Assembly: GCF_947254095.1 (NCBI RefSeq)
Contig: NZ_CAMYBV010000002.1
Coordinates: 1-64,000 of the forward strand
Source of the DNA: an uncultured Mobiluncus sp.
GTDB taxonomy: Bacteria > Actinomycetota > Actinomycetes > Actinomycetales > Actinomycetaceae
Direction: 5' to 3'
Length of the DNA: 64,000 nucleotides
Shown here: in pieces, positions 24,740 through 33,653 of the stretch
How the letters are laid out: every line of letters begins with the position of its first letter
Numbering within the stretch: position 1 is the stretch's first letter
The notes under the pieces: model-generated
What the model was told of the DNA's origin: nothing
What the model saw: the letters and a program-made list of their open reading frames with translations, nothing else
Databases searched by the model: none
Translations under genes and position numbers: made by a program

Positions 24740-26044
24740 ATGGTAACAGGCCCGGCGGCGACAGATTTCAGCGCGGCGGAGCTAACCCGTATTCGCGCGG
24801 ATTTCCCGATTCTCAATGTTTTGGGACGCGACGGTCAGCCCATCGACTACCTGGACTCGGGGGCAACCTCGCAAAAGCCGGCGGTCGTGTTGGAAGCCAT
24901 TGACGACTTTTACCGCCGCCACAACGGGGCAGTACACCGCGGCACTCACCAGCTCGGCGACGAAGCCACGGCCTTGTTTGAAGATGCCCGCCAGGACGTG
25001 GCGGACTTCTTGGGCGTGAGCGACCCCGAAGAAATCGTGTGGACCTCGGGAGCGACTGAGGCGCTGAACCTGGTGGCTTACGGGTTTGCCGCTGCCACTT
25101 GGGAACGCGCGGGCGGACCTTTTGCCTTGCAACCAGGGGATGAAATCGTGTTCACCAGGGCGGAGCACCACGCTAACCTGGTGCCGTGGCAGCTGGTGGC
25201 AAAACGCACCGGAGCCGTCACGAAAGTCATCGAGCTGACCCCCGACGGGCGCTTGGACGTGAGTCGCCTGGAGGATGTCATTACGTCGCGCACGCGGGTC
25301 GTTGCGTTCACACACCTGTCCAACGTGACGGGGGCGGTGACGGACATTGCGCCAATTATTGCCGCCGCCCGAGCGGCCGGGGCCATCGTCGTCATGGATA
25401 CCTGCCAATCCAGCGCGCACCTGCCGCTGGATGTCGATGGGCTCGGGGTTGACTTCGCGTGTTTTTCCGCGCACAAGATGCTCGGCCCCACCGGGGTGGG
25501 AGCCTTGTGGGGGCGCCGGGAGCTGCTCGAACAGCTGCCAGTATTCCTCAGCGGCGGTTCCATGATTGAAAACGTGACGGTGGAGGAAACGACTTTCATG
25601 CCGGCTCCCTACCGCTTTGAAGCCGGCACGCAACCGGTCGCCCAGATTGTGGGTTGGGCCGCCGCGTGCAAGTACCTGCAGGAACTGGGGATGGAACGGG
25701 TAGCTGCACACGAACAGGCCCTCACCGCTTACGCCCTGCCGAGGCTGGTGGAGATTCCTGGCGTGAAACTGCTCGGCCCCACCGACATGACGCATCGCGC
25801 TGGGGTATTGTCCTTTGAAATGAAAGGGATTCACCCTCATGACCTGGGACAATACTTGGATTCGCAAGGGGTGGCGGTACGGGTCGGCCATCACTGCGCC
25901 ATTCCGCTGCATCGGTTCTTTGGGGTGAACGCTTCCACGCGAGCCACGTTTAGCCCCACCACGACTATTGATGAGATTGACCGTTGGCTGCAAGCGCTTC
26001 CCCAGGCCGCGAAGTTCTTTGGCGTCACGCCGGCGGATAGTTGA
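24740..26044 (+). CDS. sufS: Cysteine desulfurase SufS
   Basis: PLP-dependent enzyme that takes sulfur from cysteine as a persulfide for cluster assembly. The 434-residue protein has the PLP lysine K246 in FSAHKMLGP, the His of NLVPWQ region (EHHANLVPW) and catalytic C386 in RVGHHCAIPLHRFFG, the group II (SufS) arrangement. ATG follows GGGAAGGAG. It pairs with SufU directly downstream, which accepts the persulfide. Confidence 0.97.
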   Translation: MVTGPAATDFSAAELTRIRADFPILNVLGRDGQPIDYLDSGATSQKPAVVLEAIDDFYRRHNGAVHRGTHQLGDEATALFEDARQDVADFLGVSDPEEIVWTSGATEALNLVAYGFAAATWERAGGPFALQPGDEIVFTRAEHHANLVPWQLVAKRTGAVTKVIELTPDGRLDVSRLEDVITSRTRVVAFTHLSNVTGAVTDIAPIIAAARAAGAIVVMDTCQSSAHLPLDVDGLGVDFACFSAHKMLGPTGVGALWGRRELLEQLPVFLSGGSMIENVTVEETTFMPAPYRFEAGTQPVAQIVGWAAACKYLQELGMERVAAHEQALTAYALPRLVEIPGVKLLGPTDMTHRAGVLSFEMKGIHPHDLGQYLDSQGVAVRVGHHCAIPLHRFFGVNASTRATFSPTTTIDEIDRWLQALPQAAKFFGVTPADS

Positions 26045-26063
26045 ATAGACAGAAGGAACACAA

Positions 26064-26615
26064 GTGAACGAACTGGAAAACCTGTATCAACAGCTCATCT
26101 TGGAGCAGTCTAAGGCTCGGCATGGCTCTGGCGCTCTGCCCGGCTGGGCTGCCAGTTCTCACCAGGTTAATCCGACCTGCGGTGATGAGGTTACGCTGCA
26201 GGTGGAAGTGGCTGACGGAAAGCTGCGCAACCTGGTGTGGGACGGGCACGGTTGCTCGATTTCGCAGGCCTCCCTGTCGATGATGTGGGAGCTGGTGCAG
26301 GGTCAAGACCTGGAAACTGTGCACGGGCTGGAACAGGATTTCAACGAGATGATGCATTCGCGAGGCCGGGGAGTGGACGAAGACTTGCTCGATCGTCTGG
26401 GTGATGCGTCCAGCCTGGAAGGGGTGTCCCGCTACGTCAACCGCGTGAAATGCGCCCTGCTGGGGTGGATGGCTTTGAAGGATGCGCTGGCCCAAGCTGC
26501 GGCCTCGGATGGAACCGGCGGCGGCACCCAGGCGGCGCCGCACTGCGACCCGCGAGTGATGAACCGGACTTGTGACCCTAAAACCACACAAAACAACAAA
26601 GGAACAAACCCATGA
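26064..26615 (+). CDS. sufU: Sulfur-transfer protein SufU
   Basis: Zinc-dependent sulfurtransferase that accepts persulfide from SufS, distinct from the IscU scaffold. The Zn/S ligands C39 and D41 (TCGDEV), C64 (GHGCSIS) and C130 (VKCALLGW) are all visible in the 183-residue product. The insertion of about 18 residues that separates SufU from IscU fits the spacing of C64 and C130. GTG start after AGAAGGAAC; overlaps sufT by 4 bp (ATGA). Confidence 0.95.
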   Translation: MNELENLYQQLILEQSKARHGSGALPGWAASSHQVNPTCGDEVTLQVEVADGKLRNLVWDGHGCSISQASLSMMWELVQGQDLETVHGLEQDFNEMMHSRGRGVDEDLLDRLGDASSLEGVSRYVNRVKCALLGWMALKDALAQAAASDGTGGGTQAAPHCDPRVMNRTCDPKTTQNNKGTNP

Positions 26616-27088
26616 GTGAAGAACCCTTGAGTAAAGAGCTATTGGACGAGCTGGGTACACCGAAGACCAGCGCGGCGGTGGAGTCAGAGGTCAACACCGC
26701 ACCATCAGGGTCGGTAACCGTGGTTGACGGGATAGCGGCAGATGCCGTGGCGGAACCGGGAGCGGAACTTTCCGAAGAGCAACGTGCCTTGGTGGAAGAA
26801 ATCGTGGAGTTGCTGAAGGACGTTATTGATCCGGAACTGGGCATCAACATCGTGGATTTGGGGTTGCTTTACGGGCTGCACTTGGACGGAGACGACCTGG
26901 TTATTGATATGACCCTGACCTCCGCTGGCTGCCCATTGACGGATATGATTGAGCGCCAGTGCCGTTTCGTGCTGGAAGATTTGGTGAAAACCGTGTCTAT
27001 CAACTGGGTGTGGCTGCCGCCGTGGGGTCCGGACAAAATCACCGAGGACGGCCGCGAGCAGCTGCGAGCCCTCGGTTTCAACGTGTGA
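26612..27088 (+). CDS. sufT: SufT-type MIP18/DUF59 iron-sulfur maturation protein
   Basis: Small protein associated with maturation or repair of iron-sulfur proteins. The 158-residue product has a variable acidic N-terminus of about 60 residues and then the DUF59 core: VELLKDVIDPELGINIVDLG, TLTSAGCPL with the conserved Cys, and VWLPPWGPDKITEDGRE. It is the last gene of the suf operon. The following 139 bp contain no obvious terminator. Confidence 0.93.
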   Translation: MSEEPLSKELLDELGTPKTSAAVESEVNTAPSGSVTVVDGIAADAVAEPGAELSEEQRALVEEIVELLKDVIDPELGINIVDLGLLYGLHLDGDDLVIDMTLTSAGCPLTDMIERQCRFVLEDLVKTVSINWVWLPPWGPDKITEDGREQLRALGFNV

Positions 27089-27215
27089 TTTATACGCAGG
27101 CACCTAACTTGGCGTTATCTGGTGAGTAGTGCAAATCTGTGGAGTGCACATCGTATTTGACGATTTTGGTACAGCTACCGAGATAACTTGCCCAAAAAGA
27201 TGTCCCGGCTCTTGT

Positions 27216-27221
27216 TAGAAT
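27216..27221 (+). promoter_or_regulatory. -10 hexamer TAGAAT of a leaderless promoter
   Basis: TAGAAT is 6 nt from ATG 27228 and there is no Shine-Dalgarno. Transcription would begin at or within a base or two of the ATG. Confidence 0.5.
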
Positions 27222-27227
27222 TACCCT

Positions 27228-28340
27228 ATGTCCCACCTTTTTACGCCGTTTCGGCTGAAAAACCTCGAGACCCGCAACCGTTTGTGGATGCCGCCGATGT
27301 GTCAATTTACCGCCTCTTCCGAGGGGCCATCCGCGGGTTGGCCTAACGATTGGCACGAAGTTCACTACGGGGCCAGGGCATCAGGCGGGGTGGGTGCCGT
27401 CATTGTGGAAGCGACCGCGGTGAGCCCGGAAGGACGTATCAGCCCTTTTGACTTAATGCTGGATCGGGACGAAAAGATCCCGGCTTTTGCCCGGTTGGCC
27501 ACCCTCATCAAGGAAGGCGGTGCGGCTGCGGGCATCCAGATTTCTCACGCCGGCAGGAAGGCCTCCACGTCTCCTTCTGGCACGCCCCTGGCTCCCGAAG
27601 ACTCCGACCTGGGAGGCATCGGCTGGCATACCATTGCTCCTAGCCCGATTCCGTTTACCTCCCGCCACGAAACTCCCCGCGAAATGAGTGTCGCGGATAT
27701 CCACAAAACGCAAACGGACTTCGTTTCCGCCATTCGCCGCGCTTTGGCGGCCGGTTTCGATTTTGTGGAACTTCACGGCGCCCACGGTTACCTGTTGAGC
27801 CAGTTCATTTCCCCGCTGACTAACCAACGCACCGATGAATACGGCGGGGATTTGCAGGGGCGTTTCCGTTTTTGGCGTGAACTGGTCATTGCGATTCGCG
27901 GGGAGCTGGGGGGAAACTTCCCGCTCTTGATGCGGATTTCGGCGACGAACTGGGTTCCCAGCGGAGCTTTCGGGCTGCAACGTGACGTCACTTTGGAAGA
28001 CTGGGGTCGGATCGTCCAGGATCTGGCGGCTTTCGGGGTTGACTTTATTGACGTGTCCACCGGCGGGCTGATTGACGGGGTAACGATTCCGCAAGCGCCG
28101 GGTTATCAGGTCAAATATGCCACCGAGATTCAAGACCGGGGGCCCCTGCCCGTTTCGGCTGTCGGCATGATTACCGAACCGGCACAAGCTGAACAGATTT
28201 TGGTCAACGGTCAAGCCTCCGTGGTTCAGGTCGGCCGGCCGTTGCTGACTGACCCCTCGCTGCCCCTAGCCTGGGCGGCGCGTTTGGGCGACGAAGCCCC
28301 CATTCCCAAGCCTTACATCAACGGCACTCCGCGCAGCTAA
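27228..28340 (+). CDS. Old Yellow Enzyme family NADPH:flavin oxidoreductase (YqjM-like)
   Basis: FMN-dependent ene-reductase acting on electrophilic alkenes. The 370-residue TIM barrel shows LFTPFRLKNLETRNRLWMPPMCQFTA (first segment only), QISHAGRKAS, VELHGAHGYLLSQFISP with the paired His-x2-His site for substrate, NQRTDEYGG and a C-terminal VQVGRPLLTDP. The short MCQFT motif is typical of the YqjM subclass. It is single, between suf and a convergent lipoprotein gene. Physiological substrate is unknown. Confidence 0.92.
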   Translation: MSHLFTPFRLKNLETRNRLWMPPMCQFTASSEGPSAGWPNDWHEVHYGARASGGVGAVIVEATAVSPEGRISPFDLMLDRDEKIPAFARLATLIKEGGAAAGIQISHAGRKASTSPSGTPLAPEDSDLGGIGWHTIAPSPIPFTSRHETPREMSVADIHKTQTDFVSAIRRALAAGFDFVELHGAHGYLLSQFISPLTNQRTDEYGGDLQGRFRFWRELVIAIRGELGGNFPLLMRISATNWVPSGAFGLQRDVTLEDWGRIVQDLAAFGVDFIDVSTGGLIDGVTIPQAPGYQVKYATEIQDRGPLPVSAVGMITEPAQAEQILVNGQASVVQVGRPLLTDPSLPLAWAARLGDEAPIPKPYINGTPRS

Positions 28341-28391
28341 CGCTGGCTTTGGGCCGGCCGCCGCCAAATCCTTTTGACATTTCCTGGGGAG

Positions 28392-29159
28392 CTACTTTGC
28401 TTTCGCAATCAGAGCTTGCCCCAGGTACGTCACAAATTCCTGTAATTCGGCGCGAGCCTCGTTGGCGTCCTTGACAGGGTTTTTGCCGTCGAAATATACC
28501 CGAATCTCCAAGTTACCGACCCGTTGAAACACCCCGACTTCGGTGGGGGCAATCTGGCCTTCACCGCGGTCCGTTCCGTAAGTCATCATCAAACCATCTC
28601 GGGCTCCGTCAAGAGGATAATCCGCCGCCGCGGTGGTTTGATTCGAGCTGGCTCCTCCGGGAGTCGTCACCGCATAGGTGGGGCAGGCTTGAGCCAAATC
28701 CCGCTGGACTTTAATCGCTTTCTCAGCCTGCGCCACAGACGGGTAGGCCCGCAGTTGAGAGCGCACTACCGTAGCGTGATTGTTGAGGTTGGCTTGGGAA
28801 AAAGCCGCGGGGATTTCCGGTTTGTCAGTATAGGAGTCCATGAGTTTTTGCTGGCACATCGCGGGTTTGAACGTGGTCTCCCGTAGCAAATCCAACGCTT
28901 GATGATCCGCGGAGCGCATCGAAGCGGTCGTTTCTTCGTCATAGACTTTCAGGCTGTCGCCCTTAATCTTTAGCCCACCCAAAATAATGGCCAGATTGGG
29001 GCCAGAGAACTGTTTCACCATCGTCGGAAGGGAATTTTTTTGCTTGAGGTAAGCGCTGTCGGGGTTGTCCAGAGTCTGTTTCGTGCCAGCACATCCGCTC
29101 AACATCGCGACAAGCAGCGCCGCCCCCAGTACGCTGGCGACTGTCTTTTGGTAACGCAT
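28392..29159 (-). CDS. Putative secreted lipoprotein of unknown function
   Basis: A 255-residue protein with a lipoprotein signal peptide: Lys at 5, hydrophobic core, and lipobox LSGC at about residues 21-24, so it is probably anchored to the outer face of the membrane. The mature domain has no recognised motif; it contains two further Cys in the segments PAMCQQ and QACPTY and a C-terminal alpha/beta region. ATG 29159 is chosen because GGGAGGAAAA precedes it. It converges with the Old Yellow Enzyme gene. Confidence 0.85.
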   Translation of the reverse strand: MRYQKTVASVLGAALLVAMLSGCAGTKQTLDNPDSAYLKQKNSLPTMVKQFSGPNLAIILGGLKIKGDSLKVYDEETTASMRSADHQALDLLRETTFKPAMCQQKLMDSYTDKPEIPAAFSQANLNNHATVVRSQLRAYPSVAQAEKAIKVQRDLAQACPTYAVTTPGGASSNQTTAAADYPLDGARDGLMMTYGTDRGEGQIAPTEVGVFQRVGNLEIRVYFDGKNPVKDANEARAELQEFVTYLGQALIAKAK

Positions 29160-29223
29160 CAGTTTTCCTCCCAAGTGTGTCTCAAACAGTTTACCGTTTC
29201 GTGTGGCGTTGAGAGACCACGGC

Positions 29224-30834
29224 TCAATCGACTTCAACTAGTTCCAGATAAGTTTCGTCCCACAGGTCCTCATCACCATCGGGCAGCAGCAGGACTCGTT
29301 GCGGATCCAGCGCTTTCACCGCGCCCGGATCGTGGGTGACCAGGATAACCGCGCCCTCATAGGTGGCCAAGGAGTTCAGAATTTCCTCCCGTGAGGCGGG
29401 GTCCAGGTTATTGGTCGGTTCGTCCAGCAGCAGCACGTTCGCCCCGCTCACCACCAATGTCGCCAGAGCCAAGCGCGTCTTTTCGCCACCGGACAGCACC
29501 GCGGTGGGTTTGTCGGCGTCCGCCCCGGAGAACAGGAACTGTCCCAGCAGGGAACGCACCTGGGTGTCGTCAAGTTCCGGAGCGGCCTGGCGCAGATTCT
29601 CAACTACGGACAGGGAATCGTCCAGGGTCTCGTGTTCCTGGGCGTAATAGCCGAGCTTCAGTCCGTGACCGGCAACCACCCGTCCGGTGTCGCTGGTCTC
29701 CAGACCAGCCAAGATACGCAACATGGTGGTTTTCCCCGCACCGTTGAACCCTAACACCACGACTTTTGAGCCGCGGTCGATAGCCAGCGTCAGGTCAGTA
29801 AAGACTTCCAGGGAACCGTAGGTTTTGGAAATTCCTTCAGCAGCTAGGGGAACTTTCCCACAAGGCTGGGGCTGCGGGAAATCGAGTTTGGCGACTTTTT
29901 CTTTCGGGCCTTCCGCCTGGGTATTTTCCAGCAGCTGCGCCGCTCGGCGCAACATCTGTTGAGCCGCCACGGCCTTGGTGGCTTTCGCGTGGAGGCGTTC
30001 GCCCTGGGCTTGCAGGGCCGCGGCTTTCTTTTCCGCTACCGCCCGTTCCCGTTTCCGCCGCGCCTCGTCGTCCGCGCGGGCTTGTAAATAGGCTTTCCAG
30101 CCCATGTGGTACACATCCAACGCGCCGCGCATCGCATCGAGGTACAAAACCTGATTTAAGGTTTCGTCCAAAAGTTTCACGTTGTGCGAAATAATCAGGA
30201 CCCCGCCGGGAAACGAACGCAGGTAACTGCGCAGCCACACTATGGAGTCATGGTCTAAGTGGTTGGTGGGCTCGTCCAACAACAGGGTGTCCGCCCCGGA
30301 AAACAGCACGCGCGCCAGTTCGACCCGGCGGCGTTGCCCCCCGGAGAGCGTCCCCAAAGACTGGCGTAACGTTTCGTTGGAAATCCCCAAGTTAGCTGCG
30401 ATTTGTGCAGCCTCGGAAGCTGCCGCGTAGCCGCCGGACATATGAAACTCCTGATCCAGGCGCACATATTTTTCCATGGCCTTTTGCTGTTTTTCGCCCG
30501 TCTCGCGGCTCATCGCCTCCTCTGCCTTACGGATTCTGGCTTCGATGACATCGAGTCCGCGCACGCTCAAGATGTGGTCGCGCACGATCTGGTCAGGATC
30601 GACTTCCCGAGGGTCTTGGGGAAGGTAACCCGGGGTCGTCGACCGGGATACGGTTCCTTCAACCTGAATCGCGTCGGGCAGTCCGGTACCGCTCAGCAGT
30701 CTCATCAGGGTGGTTTTGCCGGCGCCGTTGCGTCCCACCAAACCGACCCGCATACCCTTGTTGACCTGGAACGAAGCGTGTTCCATGAGGACACGGTCCG
30801 CAATCCGCAAGGTGAGGTCGGTGGCAGTAATCAC
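29224..30834 (-). CDS. ABC-F subfamily ATPase
   Basis: A 536-residue cytoplasmic protein with two ABC domains and no membrane segment, the ABC-F layout of ribosome-associated translation factors, some of which protect against antibiotics. Walker A loops are GRNGAGKTT (near 35) and GFNGAGKTT (near 365), signatures LSGGQRRR and LSGGEKTR, with Walker B LLLDEPTNHLD and LLLDEPTNNLD. A charged linker of about 75 residues joins them. The GTG start lacks a Shine-Dalgarno but has TAAACT 6 nt upstream. Subtype (EttA, Uup or resistance) is not resolved. Confidence 0.93.
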   Translation of the reverse strand: MITATDLTLRIADRVLMEHASFQVNKGMRVGLVGRNGAGKTTLMRLLSGTGLPDAIQVEGTVSRSTTPGYLPQDPREVDPDQIVRDHILSVRGLDVIEARIRKAEEAMSRETGEKQQKAMEKYVRLDQEFHMSGGYAAASEAAQIAANLGISNETLRQSLGTLSGGQRRRVELARVLFSGADTLLLDEPTNHLDHDSIVWLRSYLRSFPGGVLIISHNVKLLDETLNQVLYLDAMRGALDVYHMGWKAYLQARADDEARRKRERAVAEKKAAALQAQGERLHAKATKAVAAQQMLRRAAQLLENTQAEGPKEKVAKLDFPQPQPCGKVPLAAEGISKTYGSLEVFTDLTLAIDRGSKVVVLGFNGAGKTTMLRILAGLETSDTGRVVAGHGLKLGYYAQEHETLDDSLSVVENLRQAAPELDDTQVRSLLGQFLFSGADADKPTAVLSGGEKTRLALATLVVSGANVLLLDEPTNNLDPASREEILNSLATYEGAVILVTHDPGAVKALDPQRVLLLPDGDEDLWDETYLELVEVD

Positions 30835-30840
30835 CCCAAG

Positions 30841-30846
30841 AGTTTA
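30841..30846 (-). promoter_or_regulatory. -10 hexamer TAAACT of a leaderless promoter for the ABC-F gene
   Basis: On the minus strand TAAACT is followed by 6 nt and then the GTG start. No ribosome site is present. Confidence 0.45.
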
Positions 30847-31026
30847 GTCGGAAAACCGCCAGAACCGAAAACCTGCCCACCCGACCTTGTGACGTGAGAT
30901 ACAACCCCCAACAAATCCGTCTGGGGAACGATTCTCGGGACGAAAATCACCCCAAAGGGTGAGTGGAGATGGCGGTAGATGCGATAGCGTTAAAACGCAC
31001 AAGCCGCTCGACTGGAAGGACAGAAA

Positions 31027-31749
31027 ATGGCTGAAAAGCAATCTATTTTGGGGCGTATTGCCCAAATTACCAAGGCTAATATCAACTCGCTGCTGGACAA
31101 GGCAGAGGACCCCGAAAAGCTGCTTGACCAACTGGTACGTGATTACACCAATGAAATCGCGGAGGCTGAACAGGCGGTGGCGCAAACGATTGGGAATCTG
31201 CGTTTAGCGGAACGCGACCGCGATGAGGATCAGCAGGCCGCCACCGAGTGGGGGGCGAAAGCCGCGGCGGCTTCCCAAAAAGCCGATGAACTGCGAGCTG
31301 CCGGCAACGCGGCCGAAGCTGACAAGATGGACAACCTGGCGAAGGTCGCCATCACGAAACAGATTAGCTTTGAAAAGGAGGTCGAGGAAGCGGCTCCGAT
31401 TATTGCTTCCCAGACCGCCACGGTGGATAAGCTCAAGTCCGGGCTGAACACGATGAAGATGCAGCTGGAGGACTTGAAGTCGAAGCGGGACTCGTTGGTG
31501 GCTCGCTCAAAGACCGCGGCCACGCAAACCCAGGTGCAGCAGGCCGTTTCCAAGATTAACATTATGGATCCGACTTCCGAGCTGGGGCGTTTTGAGGAAA
31601 AGGTCCGCCGGGCCGAGGCCATGGCGGCCGGTCAGGCCGAGCTGGCAGGAGAGGGCGAATCCCTGGAGGAACAGTTCGCCGCCCTGGATGTGTCCGCGGC
31701 AGACGCGGAAGTGGCAGCGCGACTCAACGCTTTGAAGAACAACGGCTAG
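31027..31749 (+). CDS. pspA: PspA/IM30 family envelope-stress protein
   Basis: Membrane-associated ESCRT-III-like coiled-coil protein that stabilises stressed membranes. The 240-residue product is almost entirely helical with heptad-like Ala/Glu/Lys patterns, begins with SILGRIAQITKANINSLLDK (the amphipathic membrane-binding helix 0/1) and has EDPEKLLDQLVRDY, the PspA hallmark. GAAGGACAG precedes ATG. A terminator follows. The genes downstream on the other strand form an uncharacterised cluster. Confidence 0.94.
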   Translation: MAEKQSILGRIAQITKANINSLLDKAEDPEKLLDQLVRDYTNEIAEAEQAVAQTIGNLRLAERDRDEDQQAATEWGAKAAAASQKADELRAAGNAAEADKMDNLAKVAITKQISFEKEVEEAAPIIASQTATVDKLKSGLNTMKMQLEDLKSKRDSLVARSKTAATQTQVQQAVSKINIMDPTSELGRFEEKVRRAEAMAAGQAELAGEGESLEEQFAALDVSAADAEVAARLNALKNNG

Positions 31750-31764
31750 GGAGCTGACAAAGTT

Positions 31765-31804
31765 GTGGGGCTGGTTGATTGTCAACCGGCCCCACGCTGT
31801 TTTT
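31765..31804 (+). terminator. Intrinsic terminator after pspA
   Basis: A 14-bp stem with one G-U pair joins 31765-31778 to 31782-31795 around a 3-nt loop, followed by GCTG and five Ts. Confidence 0.88.
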
Positions 31805-31816
31805 ATGTCCGAGGAA

Positions 31817-32224
31817 TTAAGCTGACCTCAGACTCGGGGTTTTGCCACGAGCCAGTTTGGGCGCGAACCGTGCCAAGCTGTAGGCCGCGGCGGTGATGAG
31901 GGTCAGCGTTGCCATAATCAGCCCCACGGTTCCGGTCGCCACAATGCAAAGCGTGGAAAGGATCAGCGCCGGGAGGAGCCACCCTACAGAAAAACTGTGC
32001 TTAATGGAAACCGCTACGAAACCAAACGAAGCCAGCGCCAGGACTATCACGGCCAGCTGAGAGGGAAGGGGCACCGACGGATAGTAAATAGTGGTGTGTT
32101 CAGAGGGGTAAAATGTTTTGCCGCTCAGGTACATCTGCCACAGCGCGAACCCGGAGTGAGCCACGACTGCGAGACTGAGAAATATGGCAACAATTCGTTG
32201 AATAACCAAATTTGCTTTCATCAT
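31817..32224 (-). CDS. Small integral membrane protein
   Basis: A 135-residue protein with four hydrophobic segments: about 7-25, 43-62, 67-85 and 88-110, with a positively charged C-terminus. No family was recognised. The start is ATG 32224, where AAAGGTGG lies just upstream; the next codon is also ATG. It is separated from the helical-repeat genes by a terminator at 32281-32326 on the same strand, so it is probably not in their transcript, but it lies between them and the pspA gene. Confidence 0.75.
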   Translation of the reverse strand: MMKANLVIQRIVAIFLSLAVVAHSGFALWQMYLSGKTFYPSEHTTIYYPSVPLPSQLAVIVLALASFGFVAVSIKHSFSVGWLLPALILSTLCIVATGTVGLIMATLTLITAAAYSLARFAPKLARGKTPSLRSA

Positions 32225-32280
32225 TGCACCACCTTTCAAAACACCGACAACTTAGTAATATTTTATCTTACGGTTCATAT

Positions 32281-32326
32281 TAAAACCAGGGGCGCGGTCG
32301 TCTCTACGGGGGCACAAACCGCGCCC
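32281..32326 (-). terminator. Terminator of the minus-strand helical-repeat operon
   Basis: Read on the minus strand, GGGCGCGGT pairs perfectly with ACCGCGCCC (32318-32326 with 32290-32298) around a 19-nt loop, followed by CTGGTTTTAA. It lies just after the stop of the 32352 gene. Confidence 0.7.
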
Positions 32327-32351
32327 GTCATTGACTTGCAGGGCAGGGTGG

Positions 32352-33653
32352 CTATTTCCGGGTACGAATCCACAGGCGGTCGAATTCCCAAGCGGAGAGT
32401 TCCGCGGCGACTTCGCCGTTGCGTTCCATGCCGTGGAGCAAATCCCCGGCCTCGCGCAGCAGCGAAAGCGCCCAGCGGATAGTGGTTTCCCGGTCCGACC
32501 CGGCGGAATAAACCAGTTGCACCGCGCATTTCCGCAGGTAGCGAGCCCGCAAGAGCGGTTGTTCGCTGTACAAATCCGCGGCGCAGCCATAGAGCCCGGC
32601 GGCGCGGATACCCTGCAGGTCTCGCGCCGCCAAGTCCGCGGCGATGACCGTAAATTCTTGCTCCAGTTCCAGTTGATTGTGGCTTTGCGCCCAAGCCGAC
32701 ACTTCCTCGGCGTATTCAATGCCTTTCTTGGCGCGTCCCATCCGCGCCAGCGAACGAGCCAGTATCGCTTTGATGCCGATGCGGCGGGTTTCTCCCAGAT
32801 TCAGCTGGTCAAAGAGTTGGAGGGTCTCGATGCCGTAGGCGATGACGTCCTGGTCCAGGTGCATTTCGGCGCTGAGCTCGGTACGAGTGGCGCTCAGCAG
32901 GGCTCGTTGGAGCAACAGACCCTCCGATTTGGCCTGCTGGTATAGCTTTTTCACCCGCTCCAGAGCCGCGGCGAGGTTTCCACTGTCCTGATCTAGGTTC
33001 AGGCGAAACATTCCGATGGTCATGCGGGCGCCTTGCACATCAGAAAATATCCCTAGGTTGCTCTCCAAATCGTCAAGGAAAAACTGCGCCTGTTCCTCGT
33101 GTCCCTGAGCCAGAAAAATTTTCGCTTGTAACAGCGCGGAATCCAGGCGAATTCGAGCGGTGCTGCCGGCCGCTTCGCCGCGAAGGATTTGGGCAGCTCG
33201 CAAATCCCCCAGTTCCAGCAGGCTGGCAGCCAAAACAATCATCGATTCAGATTTTTCCAGCGAATCGGGGACCCTGGTGAGGAATTTAATCAGTTGCGCC
33301 GCGGTCTCGGAAGCTTCCACCGGGGGAATCTGAGGCAACAGCAGGGCATGGGCTTGTACCAGAGCATAGGTGGCGCCCTGCAAGTCGTCTAGGTGGTGGC
33401 ACCACACCGCGACTTGCTTCCAGGTGGAGGCCGCCGCGCCGTTTTCACCGCGAGCCACCAGCATGTCTGCCCACAGACGCAAAATATTCAGATTTTCTGT
33501 CTCGCTGCGATTGGGGTTGGGGGCGAAAGGTTCGGCTAGGGGGAAAGACTGCAGAGCGTAGGCGAGTAGGCGCAAACTGACGGAATGGGACGCGGTGGCG
33601 TACTGGCTGGCCAAATCCGGCAGCAACAGTGTGGAATCCATCCGATTGACCAT
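32352..33653 (-). CDS. TPR-like helical-repeat protein A, unknown function
   Basis: A 433-residue all-helical protein without signal peptide or membrane segment. Repeating helix pairs with small residues at TPR-like positions run over most of the length. Its segment AAGLYGCAADLYSEQPLLRARYLRKCAVQL near 370 matches AANLYGFCAELTGGEISLQARFLRK in the next gene, showing the two are paralogues (each shown only in part). ATG 33653 overlaps the stop of that gene as TAATG; a second in-frame ATG lies 12 bases downstream. No catalytic motif. Probably a protein-interaction scaffold. Confidence 0.78.
   Translation of the reverse strand: MVNRMDSTLLLPDLASQYATASHSVSLRLLAYALQSFPLAEPFAPNPNRSETENLNILRLWADMLVARGENGAAASTWKQVAVWCHHLDDLQGATYALVQAHALLLPQIPPVEASETAAQLIKFLTRVPDSLEKSESMIVLAASLLELGDLRAAQILRGEAAGSTARIRLDSALLQAKIFLAQGHEEQAQFFLDDLESNLGIFSDVQGARMTIGMFRLNLDQDSGNLAAALERVKKLYQQAKSEGLLLQRALLSATRTELSAEMHLDQDVIAYGIETLQLFDQLNLGETRRIGIKAILARSLARMGRAKKGIEYAEEVSAWAQSHNQLELEQEFTVIAADLAARDLQGIRAAGLYGCAADLYSEQPLLRARYLRKCAVQLVYSAGSDRETTIRWALSLLREAGDLLHGMERNGEVAAELSAWEFDRLWIRTRK

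Noticed and set aside
24782..25993. 403-codon minus-strand open frame
   Set aside because: Antisense to sufS, which is unmistakable; composition is His/Gln/Arg-rich shadow coding.
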